From Welwitschia mirabilis (Eukaryota; Gnetophyta; Gnetopsida; Welwitschiales): DNA of 64,000 nt. A program made the position numbers and the translations under genes. The stretch is taken from NCBI GenBank assembly GCA_051453625.1, contig JBOZIK010000001.1, positions 230,235,169 to 230,299,168 on the forward strand, read 5' to 3'. A model generated the notes under the pieces. That model was not told where the DNA came from, made no database searches, and saw nothing but the letters and a program-made list of their open reading frames with translations. Of this stretch, positions 1-9,762 are shown piece by piece. The first letter of the stretch is position 1, and each line of letters begins with the position of its first letter.

Positions 1-1403
1 TTAGCTTATTTTCTAACCATTGTTTTCTTATTTTTTGTTCCATTAGAATATTATATTAATTTATAAACTCTAAAAATCCATCATCTATATAAGTCATACA
101 AGTCAAAATATTAAAGTGTTTTTTTTTCCTTAGGACATACACCAAAGATCAGAAAAAGAAACTCTTTTATACTATTGAGATCTTGATCAAACAAACTACA
201 CTTTACATACTTGGATATGTAAACTTATTTTTAGATAGTATATTTCTAATCTTGTTGTACTTCATATTAGGTGAAATCAATGTATTTTAGCACACTCTTA
301 TTACCTAAATCCTTTCTCTATAAATCATGAGAGTCCATTTCTAAAGGTTATGAGTTGATCTAAGAAACCTAAAAAGAAAGTAATAGGGATCTAGATTATC
401 TTAGAGTTGCACCTAACTATGGAGACTGAACTAGGAGGTTTTCCAAACCACTATAAATTGTGTGTCTTATGATCTTATTTAATATTTTATATTTTTAGTT
501 ATTTTCATGTTCCTTTGTTTAATCTTGCTTAACAATAGTCTAGTTCATTATTTCGAATACTCAAATAGTTTAGTGAATTTTTAAGAGAGTAATATTTAAT
601 TTTTAAATCCTATTCACTCCCATCTCCCTCACCCTTTATGGTTCTAGATATAATGAGTAGTGCACTTAGAAACCACTATTTTCTTATAGGTTTAGAATAT
701 CTATAAGTATGAGTAGAAGCTACCCTCTTCATGTTGATGTACCTAGGCTAGGAAATTGCATTATCTTAGTAAGGTATTTAATATTATGCGTTTTTATTCT
801 ATTATTAGTTTAAATTTCTACTTAATAAAACTCATTTACCCCTTTTATCTAAGTTTAACAATCCTCAAATGATATGTTAAATATATATTATTTTTTATCT
901 TAACTTTCATAAAGAATAAGTGCTAATATGAAATCTAATATAGCATGATAAAAAAAAGTTAAGTTTTTTAAATAGTCAAAAATCCTAAGAAATAGTACAT
1001 AAAAATAAGTCTAAATGATAGATTCATGTACGAATAACAAAGTCCTATGTGAAAAAGTGTCATTAGTAATCATGTAATTTTCATGTTTACACTAAAAGTT
1101 AAAAGGAAGTTTTCATATGAAAAATAAATGCTAGCACATGTATTAGATATTTTATTATCTTTTTTATTATGACTTAAGTTGTATTATTAAATGACTTTTA
1201 ATTAATAAAGATGCTTAAATTTAGCTAGACCTCCTTGCATCATTCCCATTACATAGATGTTATAACTCTATATGATTCAAATCCAAGTAAGAATTATAAT
1301 TTTGATATCCATATTATCTCAGAACTACAATAATAAAATAGTAAATGGAGTTCCTAGTACCCTACCTATGTGTTTATTCATTTTGGAAAAATATAACTCC
1401 TAG
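1..1403. other. AT-rich sequence, no feature recognised
   Basis: No open frame of useful length, no LTR end and no tandem array was seen in this stretch. It is AT-rich filler to the left of the first complete retrotransposon and is probably older, unrecognisable repeat sequence. Confidence 0.5.
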
Positions 1404-1408
1404 GAATA
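1404..1408. repeat. Left target-site duplication (gaata)
   Basis: The five bases directly before the 5' LTR (gaata) are repeated exactly after the 3' LTR at 9239-9243. A 5-bp duplication is the usual footprint of a Ty3/gypsy integrase, so the pair fixes both outer ends of the element. Confidence 0.85.
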
Positions 1409-2793
1409 TGTTGTGTTGCTAATTCATAAGAATTTGATGATGTATTTGGAGTACTTTTGTAGGACATTTACATAGATTTAGATGTAATTCTACTAATTAT
1501 AAAGAGACAACAAGATAATCATGGAAACACATCATTCTTGGCAGATTTAGAGGTTTTTTAGGCATGTTTATACACTTAGCATATTTAAGGAAGACTAATG
1601 GCAAAGAAGGCTAATTTACTCTACTGAGGAGCTTGGAAGAGGTATCATCCCCTATGTCATCCCCATGATAGTCAGGATAATAGCACTACTACCATGATGA
1701 TAGACGCACATGAGCAGCAAATGAATAGCACATGGAGCACATGGAGTGTAGGGGACATCGTCCACTATGTCATCCTTATGATAGTGAAGACGATAATCTT
1801 AATCACATGAACAAAGGATATAGGGCTAACAGCAGGGCATGGAGATATGTGACACATGGTAACCTCCCCTATGTCATCCCAATGATAGGCAAGAGGACAG
1901 CTTTTTTTGCATGTTTTGAAATAAAGATTGTTGTAAATGGGTCAAGCAACTCATGTGAGCTGTTAGGGTTTTATTCACTAATGTCTAGGATTAGAACTTT
2001 CATTATAAAGCTATAAATACCATTTCCTCCTTTACTTCTAAACCATCTGTTGTACTTAATATTCTTGTGATAGAAGCTTAAAGGGCAAGAGGTCTATCCA
2101 GTGGCTGCAGAAAGGGGTTTTCTTAGTGTTAGGCTAAGTCTCTTCTATTAAGGTTCTGTTATTCTATTGTAAGTGAATATAAAGTTCTTTGAATCAATAT
2201 AAATACTCTTTTCATTCCAATTTTATAAATGTCCCTTATGTTTTAAGTTGTTTATAGTTAAGTGATAGTTCTATGATTTATTTAGATTATGAAGGAAACC
2301 TTTATTAAGGTTGACCTTGGTTAATTTAGATTTTCATTTTTATTGCATTTCAATTCCATATTGCATATTCCATATTTTATATTCTACTATGTAGATCTCA
2401 TAGTTTATGTTGATTAAGAATTAGTTGAATGCTCTTCTTAATTAACTTGAATTATAGGAAAGAAAATCTTTGTGATAGAAAGGCTAGAAGCTAGTACTTG
2501 TGTCAGAAGGATTAGAAACCAAAAGAATCCATTTTATTTTCATTTCCATTCACTTGCATTTCATCTTTATTTATCTTGCATTGGATTTAATTTATTATTT
2601 AACTTTAGTTAATAAAAGATAAAAGATTAAAAATACCTTTGGAAATAAATTCTCTAACTCTAAGCCTAGTTTCTTCATTGGGATTACGCATTCATGTGAA
2701 CTCTAATTTATACTAGCATGTATTTTCTGTAAGTTATTTATTTTACAGATTTATCTAAAGGACTTTAGAATTACATAAATTCACACTACAATA
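1409..2793 (+). repeat. 5' LTR of element A1
   Basis: The LTR begins TGTTGTGTTG and ends CACTACAATA. Other copies show ends TGTTGCAATG and CACTGCAACA, a near-perfect terminal inverted repeat, so the final TA is a decayed CA. Length equals that of the 3' LTR (7854-9238) and of the LTR at 22968-24352. A TATA box lies at 2012-2019, which makes about the first 600 bp the U3 promoter region. Three copies of a hairpin-like motif occur upstream of the TATA box (about 1641-1679, 1756-1800, 1861-1900). Confidence 0.9.
2012..2019 (+). promoter_or_regulatory. TATA box in the A1 5' LTR
   Basis: TATAAATA sits at the same position, in the same context, in all four long LTR copies of this family (2012, 8466, 23577, 34161) and in the solo LTR (38777). 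Conservation across decayed copies supports it as the retrotransposon's core promoter. Whether any copy is still active is unknown. Confidence 0.7.
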
Positions 2794-2796
2794 TTT

Positions 2797-2814
2797 TGGT
2801 GCCATTGCCAGGAA
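2797..2814 (+). promoter_or_regulatory. Primer-binding site, tRNA-Asp type
   Basis: TGGTGCCATTGCCAGGAA lies three bases after the LTR end. It differs from TGGCGCCGTTGCCGGGGA, the complement of the plant tRNA-Asp 3' end commonly used by Athila-type elements, only by C-to-T and G-to-A changes. Those are the changes expected from deamination of methylated cytosine on either strand. The site would prime minus-strand DNA synthesis. Confidence 0.8.
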
Positions 2815-3810
2815 AGGCTACAAGGAGCTAAGAGGATTATCATTAACCAGATAAATACCTTAAATATTTTTGTTTAGATTATTTATTTGAATTAATGTTG
2901 TATTTATAGTGTATTTTAAGATAGATTTTTACTGTAAAATTTAATTTTCTATAATTTCTTTTTTAAGGACCCTATCATTTTTTCTATTGACAAAATGACA
3001 TAGGATATGACAGTTCTAAAATTTCAAGTTTATTTTTTGTTTTCACAATTTTTCTTCTACACATAATTTAGTAATAAAGATATTATCATCCTATCAGTTG
3101 TCCAAATGATAGGTTGGATTATAGTTCAGTTTTTATTAACCTTTTCTTTTTGAAATTTTTAAAGTTTTGTTTTTTTATGATGGTTGTCCCCATGACTTAA
3201 TGAATAATGGTCCATTGCTTTTGATTCCAATTTTTATTTACTATCTGTGCATTCAAGAATACAAAGAATTCTAGTAGAAAGATAAAATATTAGTTATTAA
3301 GGAATAGATTAATAGAAAACATCATAAATAATTATTTAACTTAAAAATCTAGCTATGCATAACACAGGTACGCAAATTTTAGGATTTCTTTTTTTTTTCT
3401 ATTTTAGAATTAGATTTTCTTTTCTCTTTGTAGTCAATTTGAAATAATGATTCTACATCTTTTAAGTATTATGAAATAGCAATTTTAAATGATGAAACAT
3501 CCAAGAGAGAGAAACTTAATATTTATTGTACTTATCTTCCTTACCATCTTAAATTAAAATTCACTTATTCCATTCTTCTCACTTGCTTCAATAAATAGTA
3601 ATAGAAGAATCATTATGGAACTTCTTTTTAAAAGGAGAAGAAACTTGCAAAATGATAAGGACATTGGTAAGAAAACACTTCGAGAAATCCTTGCTAAAAG
3701 AGGGAGACCATTACAAAATAATATTGAAAATAGGAATTAGTCTCTTCTTCTTTTCAACCTTCTTATTCTTTCCCCTCTTCTTTTCAAGCCTTATATAAAC
3801 ATGATGATGA
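2815..3810 (+). other. Leader region of element A1
   Basis: This is untranslated leader matching the leader of the larger element (about 24374-25170) in several blocks, including the ten bases after the PBS and copies of the hairpin-like motif near 2985-3012, 3087-3117 and 3178-3200. No long open frame is present. Homology to the larger element fades after about 3390. Confidence 0.6.
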
Positions 3811-4692
3811 ATATTTTCCATATTTTGGGGATTCCACGATCTTAACACAACTCAACATTTTAATAATTGGGATGAATATGATCACTCATTAGATGATGAT
3901 ATTGAGATATTAGATTATGTCCATGCCATTCATTTACTATTAGATAATCAAGATGAGAAATGCCATCATAAAACTAAAAACCTTTAAACCAATGGTAAAG
4001 ATGCTACACTTATATCTCTTCATAATCTATTAGATGAATCCAATCATTCAGAGAATGAAAGTAATATTCAATAAGAAAAGGAAGATATAGTCATAAACAA
4101 TGATGATAAAGGTATAATTCAACCATATAATGGCATAGATACTTATGAAGAAATTGAAATCAATAAAAGACCTATAGAGATTAATTCAAACTTCATAGAG
4201 AATAGACTTGTTCATTCTACTCATATTTCTACATTCTTCCCATCTATGCTTTTATATATATATTTAAATCACATCCTTCCCTCCACTCCTTCTTATACTT
4301 CTAGTTCCACCTTCATATTACCTCATAACTTTGATAATAATACCCTTTCTCCATCTCTTCCAATTACACCTTCATATCATTCTCAAGGTCATGTTTATTT
4401 CCTTCACTCTTATAACACTTATCACTTCAAAGAGTTTATTTCTCCTATCTCTCAATCTCTTCCTTTTAAACATTTATGTGATCCTCAAAGTAACATTCAT
4501 TCTTTTTCTACAAAGTCCACTATATCTTGTGATTTTAATAGTTATTATTTTCAAAAGTTTAACTTGAAATATCTTGGAATTTTACATTGGGAAAAGCCTT
4601 ATCTTATTGATGATAATCCATGCTTTCAACTAAATCTTAAAGAGTTTCTCAATCTTATTAAACATTTTCAAAAAACTCTAAATATTTCTTAG
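3811..4692 (+). pseudogene. Unidentified degenerate coding relic in A1
   Basis: One frame runs from 3811 to the TAG at 4690-4692 with only two internal stops (3985-3987 and 4072-4074), unusually open for this window. The first part is acidic, with runs of D and E around 3890-4130. The part after 4246 is rich in S, P, H, Y and F, with a continuous 148-codon open stretch. No zinc knuckle, protease, RT or integrase motif was found. It sits where gag should be, between the leader and the gap, so a divergent gag or an acquired sequence is possible. I do not recognise the protein. Confidence 0.45.
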
Positions 4693-4805
4693 ATCCATTC
4701 TTTAAGTAGTACCTTGAATAAATTATATAATGATACTCATGCTTTATACTATTTTCATAAGAGATTATTTGGCAATGATATTTATCACTTCCTTATCTCT
4801 TATTT

Positions 4806-5391
4806 NNNNNNNNNNNNNNNNNNNNNNNNNNNNNNNNNNNNNNNNNNNNNNNNNNNNNNNNNNNNNNNNNNNNNNNNNNNNNNNNNNNNNNNNNNNNNNN
4901 NNNNNNNNNNNNNNNNNNNNNNNNNNNNNNNNNNNNNNNNNNNNNNNNNNNNNNNNNNNNNNNNNNNNNNNNNNNNNNNNNNNNNNNNNNNNNNNNNNNN
5001 NNNNNNNNNNNNNNNNNNNNNNNNNNNNNNNNNNNNNNNNNNNNNNNNNNNNNNNNNNNNNNNNNNNNNNNNNNNNNNNNNNNNNNNNNNNNNNNNNNNN
5101 NNNNNNNNNNNNNNNNNNNNNNNNNNNNNNNNNNNNNNNNNNNNNNNNNNNNNNNNNNNNNNNNNNNNNNNNNNNNNNNNNNNNNNNNNNNNNNNNNNNN
5201 NNNNNNNNNNNNNNNNNNNNNNNNNNNNNNNNNNNNNNNNNNNNNNNNNNNNNNNNNNNNNNNNNNNNNNNNNNNNNNNNNNNNNNNNNNNNNNNNNNNN
5301 NNNNNNNNNNNNNNNNNNNNNNNNNNNNNNNNNNNNNNNNNNNNNNNNNNNNNNNNNNNNNNNNNNNNNNNNNNNNNNNNNNNNNNNNNNN
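4806..5391. other. Assembly gap of 586 N
   Basis: The gap lies within element A1, between the unidentified coding relic and the pol 3' remnant. Any open frame spanning it is an artefact of the Ns. Confidence 0.99.
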
Positions 5392-5469
5392 TTTATATTT
5401 TATCAATTGATTTCTATTTAATTTGGCCCCTATTTTTCCAAAAAATACAATACTTGAGTGCACGTTTTA

Positions 5470-5690
5470 CACAACTAGTGGAACTTCTTAGTGATTAGGT
5501 TCTTATCTTTTAAGAAAAGTACTTTTTAAATGACTCTATTAAAGCTTTCAAATTAAACACTTGGGAAATTTTAAAGTTCATGGATAAAAGGATAATTGAA
5601 ATATCTATTGATTAACCTTGAACATGATAGAAGCACTTGTGTTGGAATTTTCCTATTGCCATTATCTAAATTATTCTTTAGCTGATTCTT
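5470..5690 (+). pseudogene. Pol 3'-end remnant (integrase C-terminus) in A1
   Basis: Nucleotide similarity to the larger element's integrase tail (about 31105-31325) starts near 5480 and continues into the 3' untranslated region. The frame is broken by stops and indels. It shows that A1 descends from an element that once carried pol, or recombined with one, and that most of pol has since been lost or is hidden in the gap. Confidence 0.55.
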
Positions 5691-5989
5691 TTGGTAAATG
5701 TAATGATATTACTTAAACATCTTTAACTTAACTAATGTTTTACTTTATGAAGTTACCATGATTATTAAATATTTTACTTAAGCATTTTAAATGATAATAT
5801 TGGCTTCAACAATCTTTAGATATTCATATGTCTATGAACTTCATTTTAAAGAAAGATTTCTTGGTTATTTTATTTTCTTTCAATGGTGTAAGTAATTAGT
5901 TATTTTAGCATGTTCTTCCTTGTTATTTGTCTCCTCACTTTACTTTTATTCTAATGAGTATTTGATCATATGGAATTTACGTATCCAAA

Positions 5990-6036
5990 CAAAAAGAAAG
6001 AAAGAAAGAAATAAAGAAAGAAAGAAAAGAAAAAAT
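5990..6036 (+). repeat. Purine-rich AAAG tract in A1 3' region
   Basis: About 47 bases of A and G, mostly AAAG units, fall at the same place as a longer AAG-rich tract in the larger element (31636-31712). Its position, followed by the same sequence in both elements, shows that an ancestral purine tract has been kept while its unit changed. Confidence 0.7.
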
Positions 6037-6079
6037 TAATAAAGACCATGCTCTTTCATGATACATCTCAAAACATGAT

Positions 6080-6245
6080 CCCTATGATGTCCTATCACAA
6101 GAACATTGGGACAAATATTCCCAAGAGAAGCCTTTGGTAGTGTGATAGGATAGCTGTGGAAACTCCATTAGGGGGTTAGTTGGCCATTTTATATGGGTTC
6201 TTACTCCTCTGACAGTGGTTGCACTGCCCTCATCATGGTAAGAAT
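6080..6245 (+). repeat. Conserved block in A1 3' region
   Basis: This block is markedly more G+C-rich than its surroundings and resembles 31755-31915 of the larger element more closely than the neighbouring sequence does. It includes a shared GTGGAAACTCCA core and a shared GGGTTCTTACTCCTCT. No open frame is conserved. A structural or regulatory RNA role in the retrotransposon transcript is possible. Confidence 0.6.
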
Positions 6246-7835
6246 AAAAATGCAGTTAGAGGCTATGAGATCAGTGGTGTCCCTTATGTCATCAAAGGTA
6301 TTGCTTGAATTCTAGACTTATTTTTTTATTTTTATTTATTTGTAGTACTTCCATATGCTTACTTTATTTTTATAAATTGATTCTAGTATTTTTTTAAGAT
6401 GATAGCTTGGAAGTTCTTGTTTTAACAATTTTTTATCTTATCATTCATTGTTTGATAACATTAGATATCCTTAACATTGTCATAGTTATTACTCATTCAA
6501 GTGAAACTTTATAAATTTTTACATTATGTCATGCATCCTTATTAGGTGGTTTTATGATTTATTTCAAGGCACTTTACTAAGGATTAATTTTGGATAGGTA
6601 AGAAAATCTTCTTCATGTTCTTAGTTGTCCATTTTCATTATGTTTTCCTTTAGTTATTTTGTTTGGTATCTTTAACATCATTATAATACCTTTTTCACAT
6701 TATAATTAGAACTTGATCATTTGGTAATTCTCTAATTATTATTTTATTTTTACTCATAGATTTTCTTTATAAGAATTATTTTTCTTTTTAGCACTATTAA
6801 TTGATGCATTTCTTTCACTGTAATTGATGTGATCTTTCTATTTTATGCTAATGATTTTTTTGTGTGGTTTTGCATGCATCCACTTGAAAATTTTGGACAC
6901 TCATGGATTCTAGAACATATTAGAGGAATACTTCTAAAGCATTACTTTCTTTTTCTTCATACATTCTTATGTCTCATAAGCTTCTTTCATTGTGGTCATG
7001 TGTTTCTGGACATTTCTTTACTATTTACTATCTTTCTATTCTTTACGCTATTTTTCCACTACTTGCTTGTTGTCAAATCTTTTTGGAAATTTCTTGTCTA
7101 TCCAAACAACTAATTTTAAACACTTTCATCTTACGTCTATTGTCTCCATGACAAAGGGAATGATAATCATCCTTTTCACTTTATGCAATCCAAGAAGTCT
7201 TGTTTTTCCTATTGGAGGAAAGGAGGGTGGAGGGAAGGCAGGACAACTCTTCAAGCTTTATTCTAAAATATCAAACAAAGATTTATCATTTTTAAATTTT
7301 AAAGGATCACTTTGAGCTTTTATAATAAATATTTATGATGAGTTATTTGGATATCATTTCATGTTACTTGAATACATTTCATGGAATTCATTTAACAAGA
7401 GAACAGTAGTATTCACTGATTTTCTAGCAGCTTTATTTTAAATCATTTTAAGAAAAAAGAATGCCATGATTACTCCTATACTTTTCACTTGTAGAAAAAT
7501 ATTAATGAACTTTTTATGTATTATTCTTTGAGATTATTACTACTTAAAGCTTACACATCAGTTTTAGCATTACTTTCTTAATTTATACATATACATTATC
7601 AATTTTCTGAACTAACACTGTTACATTTTATGACTTATATATGTGTATAACATTTATTTGATTTATTGTGATGTTAAGTAGGGGGATTTTGACTACAGTA
7701 GTAATTGTATTGTATCAATGAAATTTTTTTATTTATTCCTACATAATAAATAGAACTCAAATTCCATTTTTTAGTTGATGATTATCTTAGTTAAATTACA
7801 ATCTAGTTCATCACATACTTTATCAGGGACTAATA
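6246..7835 (+). other. Long 3' untranslated region of A1
   Basis: About 1.6 kb between the conserved block and the purine tract before the 3' LTR. Patches match 31916-33350 of the larger element, including a weak purine/G-rich stretch near 7215-7245 that corresponds to the strong G-rich tract at 32712-32760, and a hairpin-like motif near 7125-7175. Short T-rich open frames at 6829-7315 have no recognisable motif and are read as chance. Confidence 0.55.
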
Positions 7836-7850
7836 AGGATAAGTAGGGGC
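7836..7850 (+). promoter_or_regulatory. Polypurine tract of A1
   Basis: A purine-dominated stretch ending AAGTAGGGGC lies three bases before the 3' LTR. Equivalent tracts occur before the LTR starts at 33371 and 33541. It would prime plus-strand synthesis in reverse transcription. Confidence 0.65.
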
Positions 7851-8465
7851 CTATGTTATGATTCCAATTTGTAGAAATTTAATAGTGTATTTGGAGTACT
7901 TTTTCAAGACATTTATACAGGTTTAGATGTAATTCTGCTGATTATGAAGAGATAATAAGATGATCATGGAAACACATAATGCTTATTAGATTTGGAGGTA
8001 TTTTAGGCAGGCTCAGATACTTAGCATATTGAAGGAAGACTAATGGCAAATGAGGCTGATTTAATCTACTTAAGGAGCTTTGAAGAGGTGTCATCTCCTC
8101 TGTTATCCCTACAATAGTTAGGACAACATCACTGCTATCCATCATAACAGCCACACATGACCAACACATGGGCAGCACATGGAGCACATGGAGTGTAGGG
8201 GGTGTCATCCACTATGTTGTCCCCATGACAGTTAGGATAATGACCTTGATTACATGTACAAAGAATGTATGGCTAACAACAGAACATAAAGACATGTGGC
8301 ACATGGTGACATCCCCTATGTCATCCTAATGACAGGTGGGATGACAACTATTTTTACATGTTTTAATATAAATATTATTGTAAATGGGGTCAAGTAATAC
8401 ATGTGGGATGTTAGGGATTTCTAACCAACATCTAGGTTATGCTTCTAAAAATTTCATTGTAAAAC

Positions 8466-8473
8466 TATAAATA
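8466..8473 (+). promoter_or_regulatory. TATA box in the A1 3' LTR
   Basis: TATAAATA in the context shared by all family A LTRs. From a 3' LTR such a promoter would read outward into flanking DNA, although here the sequence is decayed. Confidence 0.6.
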
Positions 8474-8781
8474 CCCTTTTCTTCTTCACTTCCAAACCAT
8501 CTTTTATACTTGATATGCTTGTGATGAAAGCTTGAAGGGTAAGAGGTCCATCCAGTGGCTACAGAAATGGGTTTCCTTTGAGTTAGGCTGAGTTTTTTTA
8601 TTGAGGTTCTATTATTATATTGTAAGTGGATATAAAGTTATTTGAATCAATACAAATACTTTTTTCATTTCAATTCTATGAATGTTCCTTATAGTTTAAG
8701 TTGGTCATAGTTAAGTGATAGTTCTATGATTTATTTAGATCATGAGGGCAACCTTTGTTAAGGTTGATCTTGGTTAGTAGT

Positions 8782-8893
8782 NNNNNNNNNNNNNNNNNNN
8801 NNNNNNNNNNNNNNNNNNNNNNNNNNNNNNNNNNNNNNNNNNNNNNNNNNNNNNNNNNNNNNNNNNNNNNNNNNNNNNNNNNNNNNNNNNNNN
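8782..8893. other. Assembly gap of 112 N in the 3' LTR
   Basis: The corresponding stretch of the 5' LTR is of similar length, so the gap size appears to be a fair estimate. Open frames crossing it are artefacts. Confidence 0.99.
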
Positions 8894-9238
8894 GAATTAT
8901 AGGAAAGATAGTATTTGTGACAAAAAGGATAGAATCTAGTCCTTGTAATAGAAGGATTAAAAACCAAGAGAATCCATTTTATTTCCATTTCCATTCACTT
9001 GAATTTCATCTTCATTCATCTTGCATTTCATTTACTTTATATTTGCCTTTAGTCAGTAAAAAATAAAAGACTAAAAATACCTTTGGAAATAAATTCTTTA
9101 ACTCTGAGCTTAGTGCCTTTATTAGTATTACAACATTCGTGTGAACTCCCATCTATACTAGCATGTGTTTTCTGCAAGCTATTTAATTTACAAGTTTACC
9201 TAAAGGACTTTAGAATTGCATAAATTCACACTGCAATA

Positions 9239-9243
9239 GAATA
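9239..9243. repeat. Right target-site duplication (gaata)
   Basis: Exact copy of 1404-1408, closing the A1 insertion. Confidence 0.85.
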
Positions 9244-9329
9244 CATAATTATTAATGTAATAGTAACTAGCATGTATTAAGCATATTAAGAATATATATA
9301 GCTTTCAGTGGCTAATATATCAAGATAAA

Positions 9330-9377
9330 CATATATATATATATATATAAAGAGAGAGAGAGAGAGAGAGAGAGAGA
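9330..9377. repeat. Compound microsatellite (TA)n(GA)n
   Basis: About 10 TA dinucleotides run straight into about 12 GA dinucleotides, roughly 90 bp after the A1 insertion. It is a simple sequence repeat that is probably length-variable. Confidence 0.9.
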
Positions 9378-9762
9378 TACAAATATATATGTAATCTATT
9401 TACATGACCAAGATATAGATCATAAAGAGTGAGTTCATGAACCACTCATTATAACCACAAGGCTTCTTACTCGTTCCTTTCTAGTAACATCAATTATTTA
9501 CATTTTTTCCCTCATAATCCTAAACTTTCATAGCTCGTAAGAGACAATAAGAACTAGAGGTTATTAGAAGCAGAAGATGGAGAAAAAAAAAAACTAGAAA
9601 AGGGCATAACAACAAAACAGAGAATAATGTTTTAGATACTACAACAGCAACATAAATATAAAGTAAATTTTAGTCTAGGGTTTGATAATGATCCTCATAG
9701 AGAAACAACATAAACATAAGAGTGAAGAGGTAAAATATTAAACAACATGATGACATGATTTT

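Larger units (their letters stand above)
1409..9238 (+). mobile_element. Athila-like Ty3/gypsy element A1, apparently non-autonomous
   Basis: A 7830-bp element with two 1385-bp direct LTRs, a tRNA-Asp-type primer-binding site, a purine-rich tract before the 3' LTR and a perfect 5-bp target duplication. Its LTRs, leader and 3' region match the larger element at 22968-34484, but the interior is only about 5.1 kb against about 9.0 kb there. No protease, RT or RNase H remnant is visible; only an unidentified coding relic (3811-4692) and a trace of the pol 3' end (from about 5470) remain. A 586-N gap hides part of the interior, so a truncated pol there cannot be excluded. By eye the LTRs are roughly 85% identical, so the insertion is old. 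Lineage is inferred from the PBS and from the pol of the relative. Confidence 0.85.
7854..9238 (+). repeat. 3' LTR of element A1
   Basis: It begins TGTTATGATT and ends CACTGCAATA, directly followed by the right copy of the gaata target duplication. Its length, including a 112-N gap, equals the 5' LTR. The TATA box is at 8466-8473, and hairpin-like motifs lie near 8089-8125, 8210-8244 and 8307-8343. Differences from the 5' LTR are mostly transitions. Confidence 0.9.

Noticed and set aside
1732-2016. A 94-codon open frame
   Set aside because: It falls in the U3 region of the LTR upstream of the TATA box and is not conserved in the other LTR copies.
4714-5463. Open frames of more than 200 codons on both strands
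   Set aside because: They consist almost entirely of the 586-N gap; the sequenced ends carry no motif.
6829-7315. Hydrophobic open frames in the A1 3' region, considered as an env-like gene
   Set aside because: The frames overlap, are short and T-rich, and are not kept in the corresponding part of A2.
8755-9066. Open frames across the 112-N gap
   Set aside because: They lie inside the 3' LTR and are created by the Ns.
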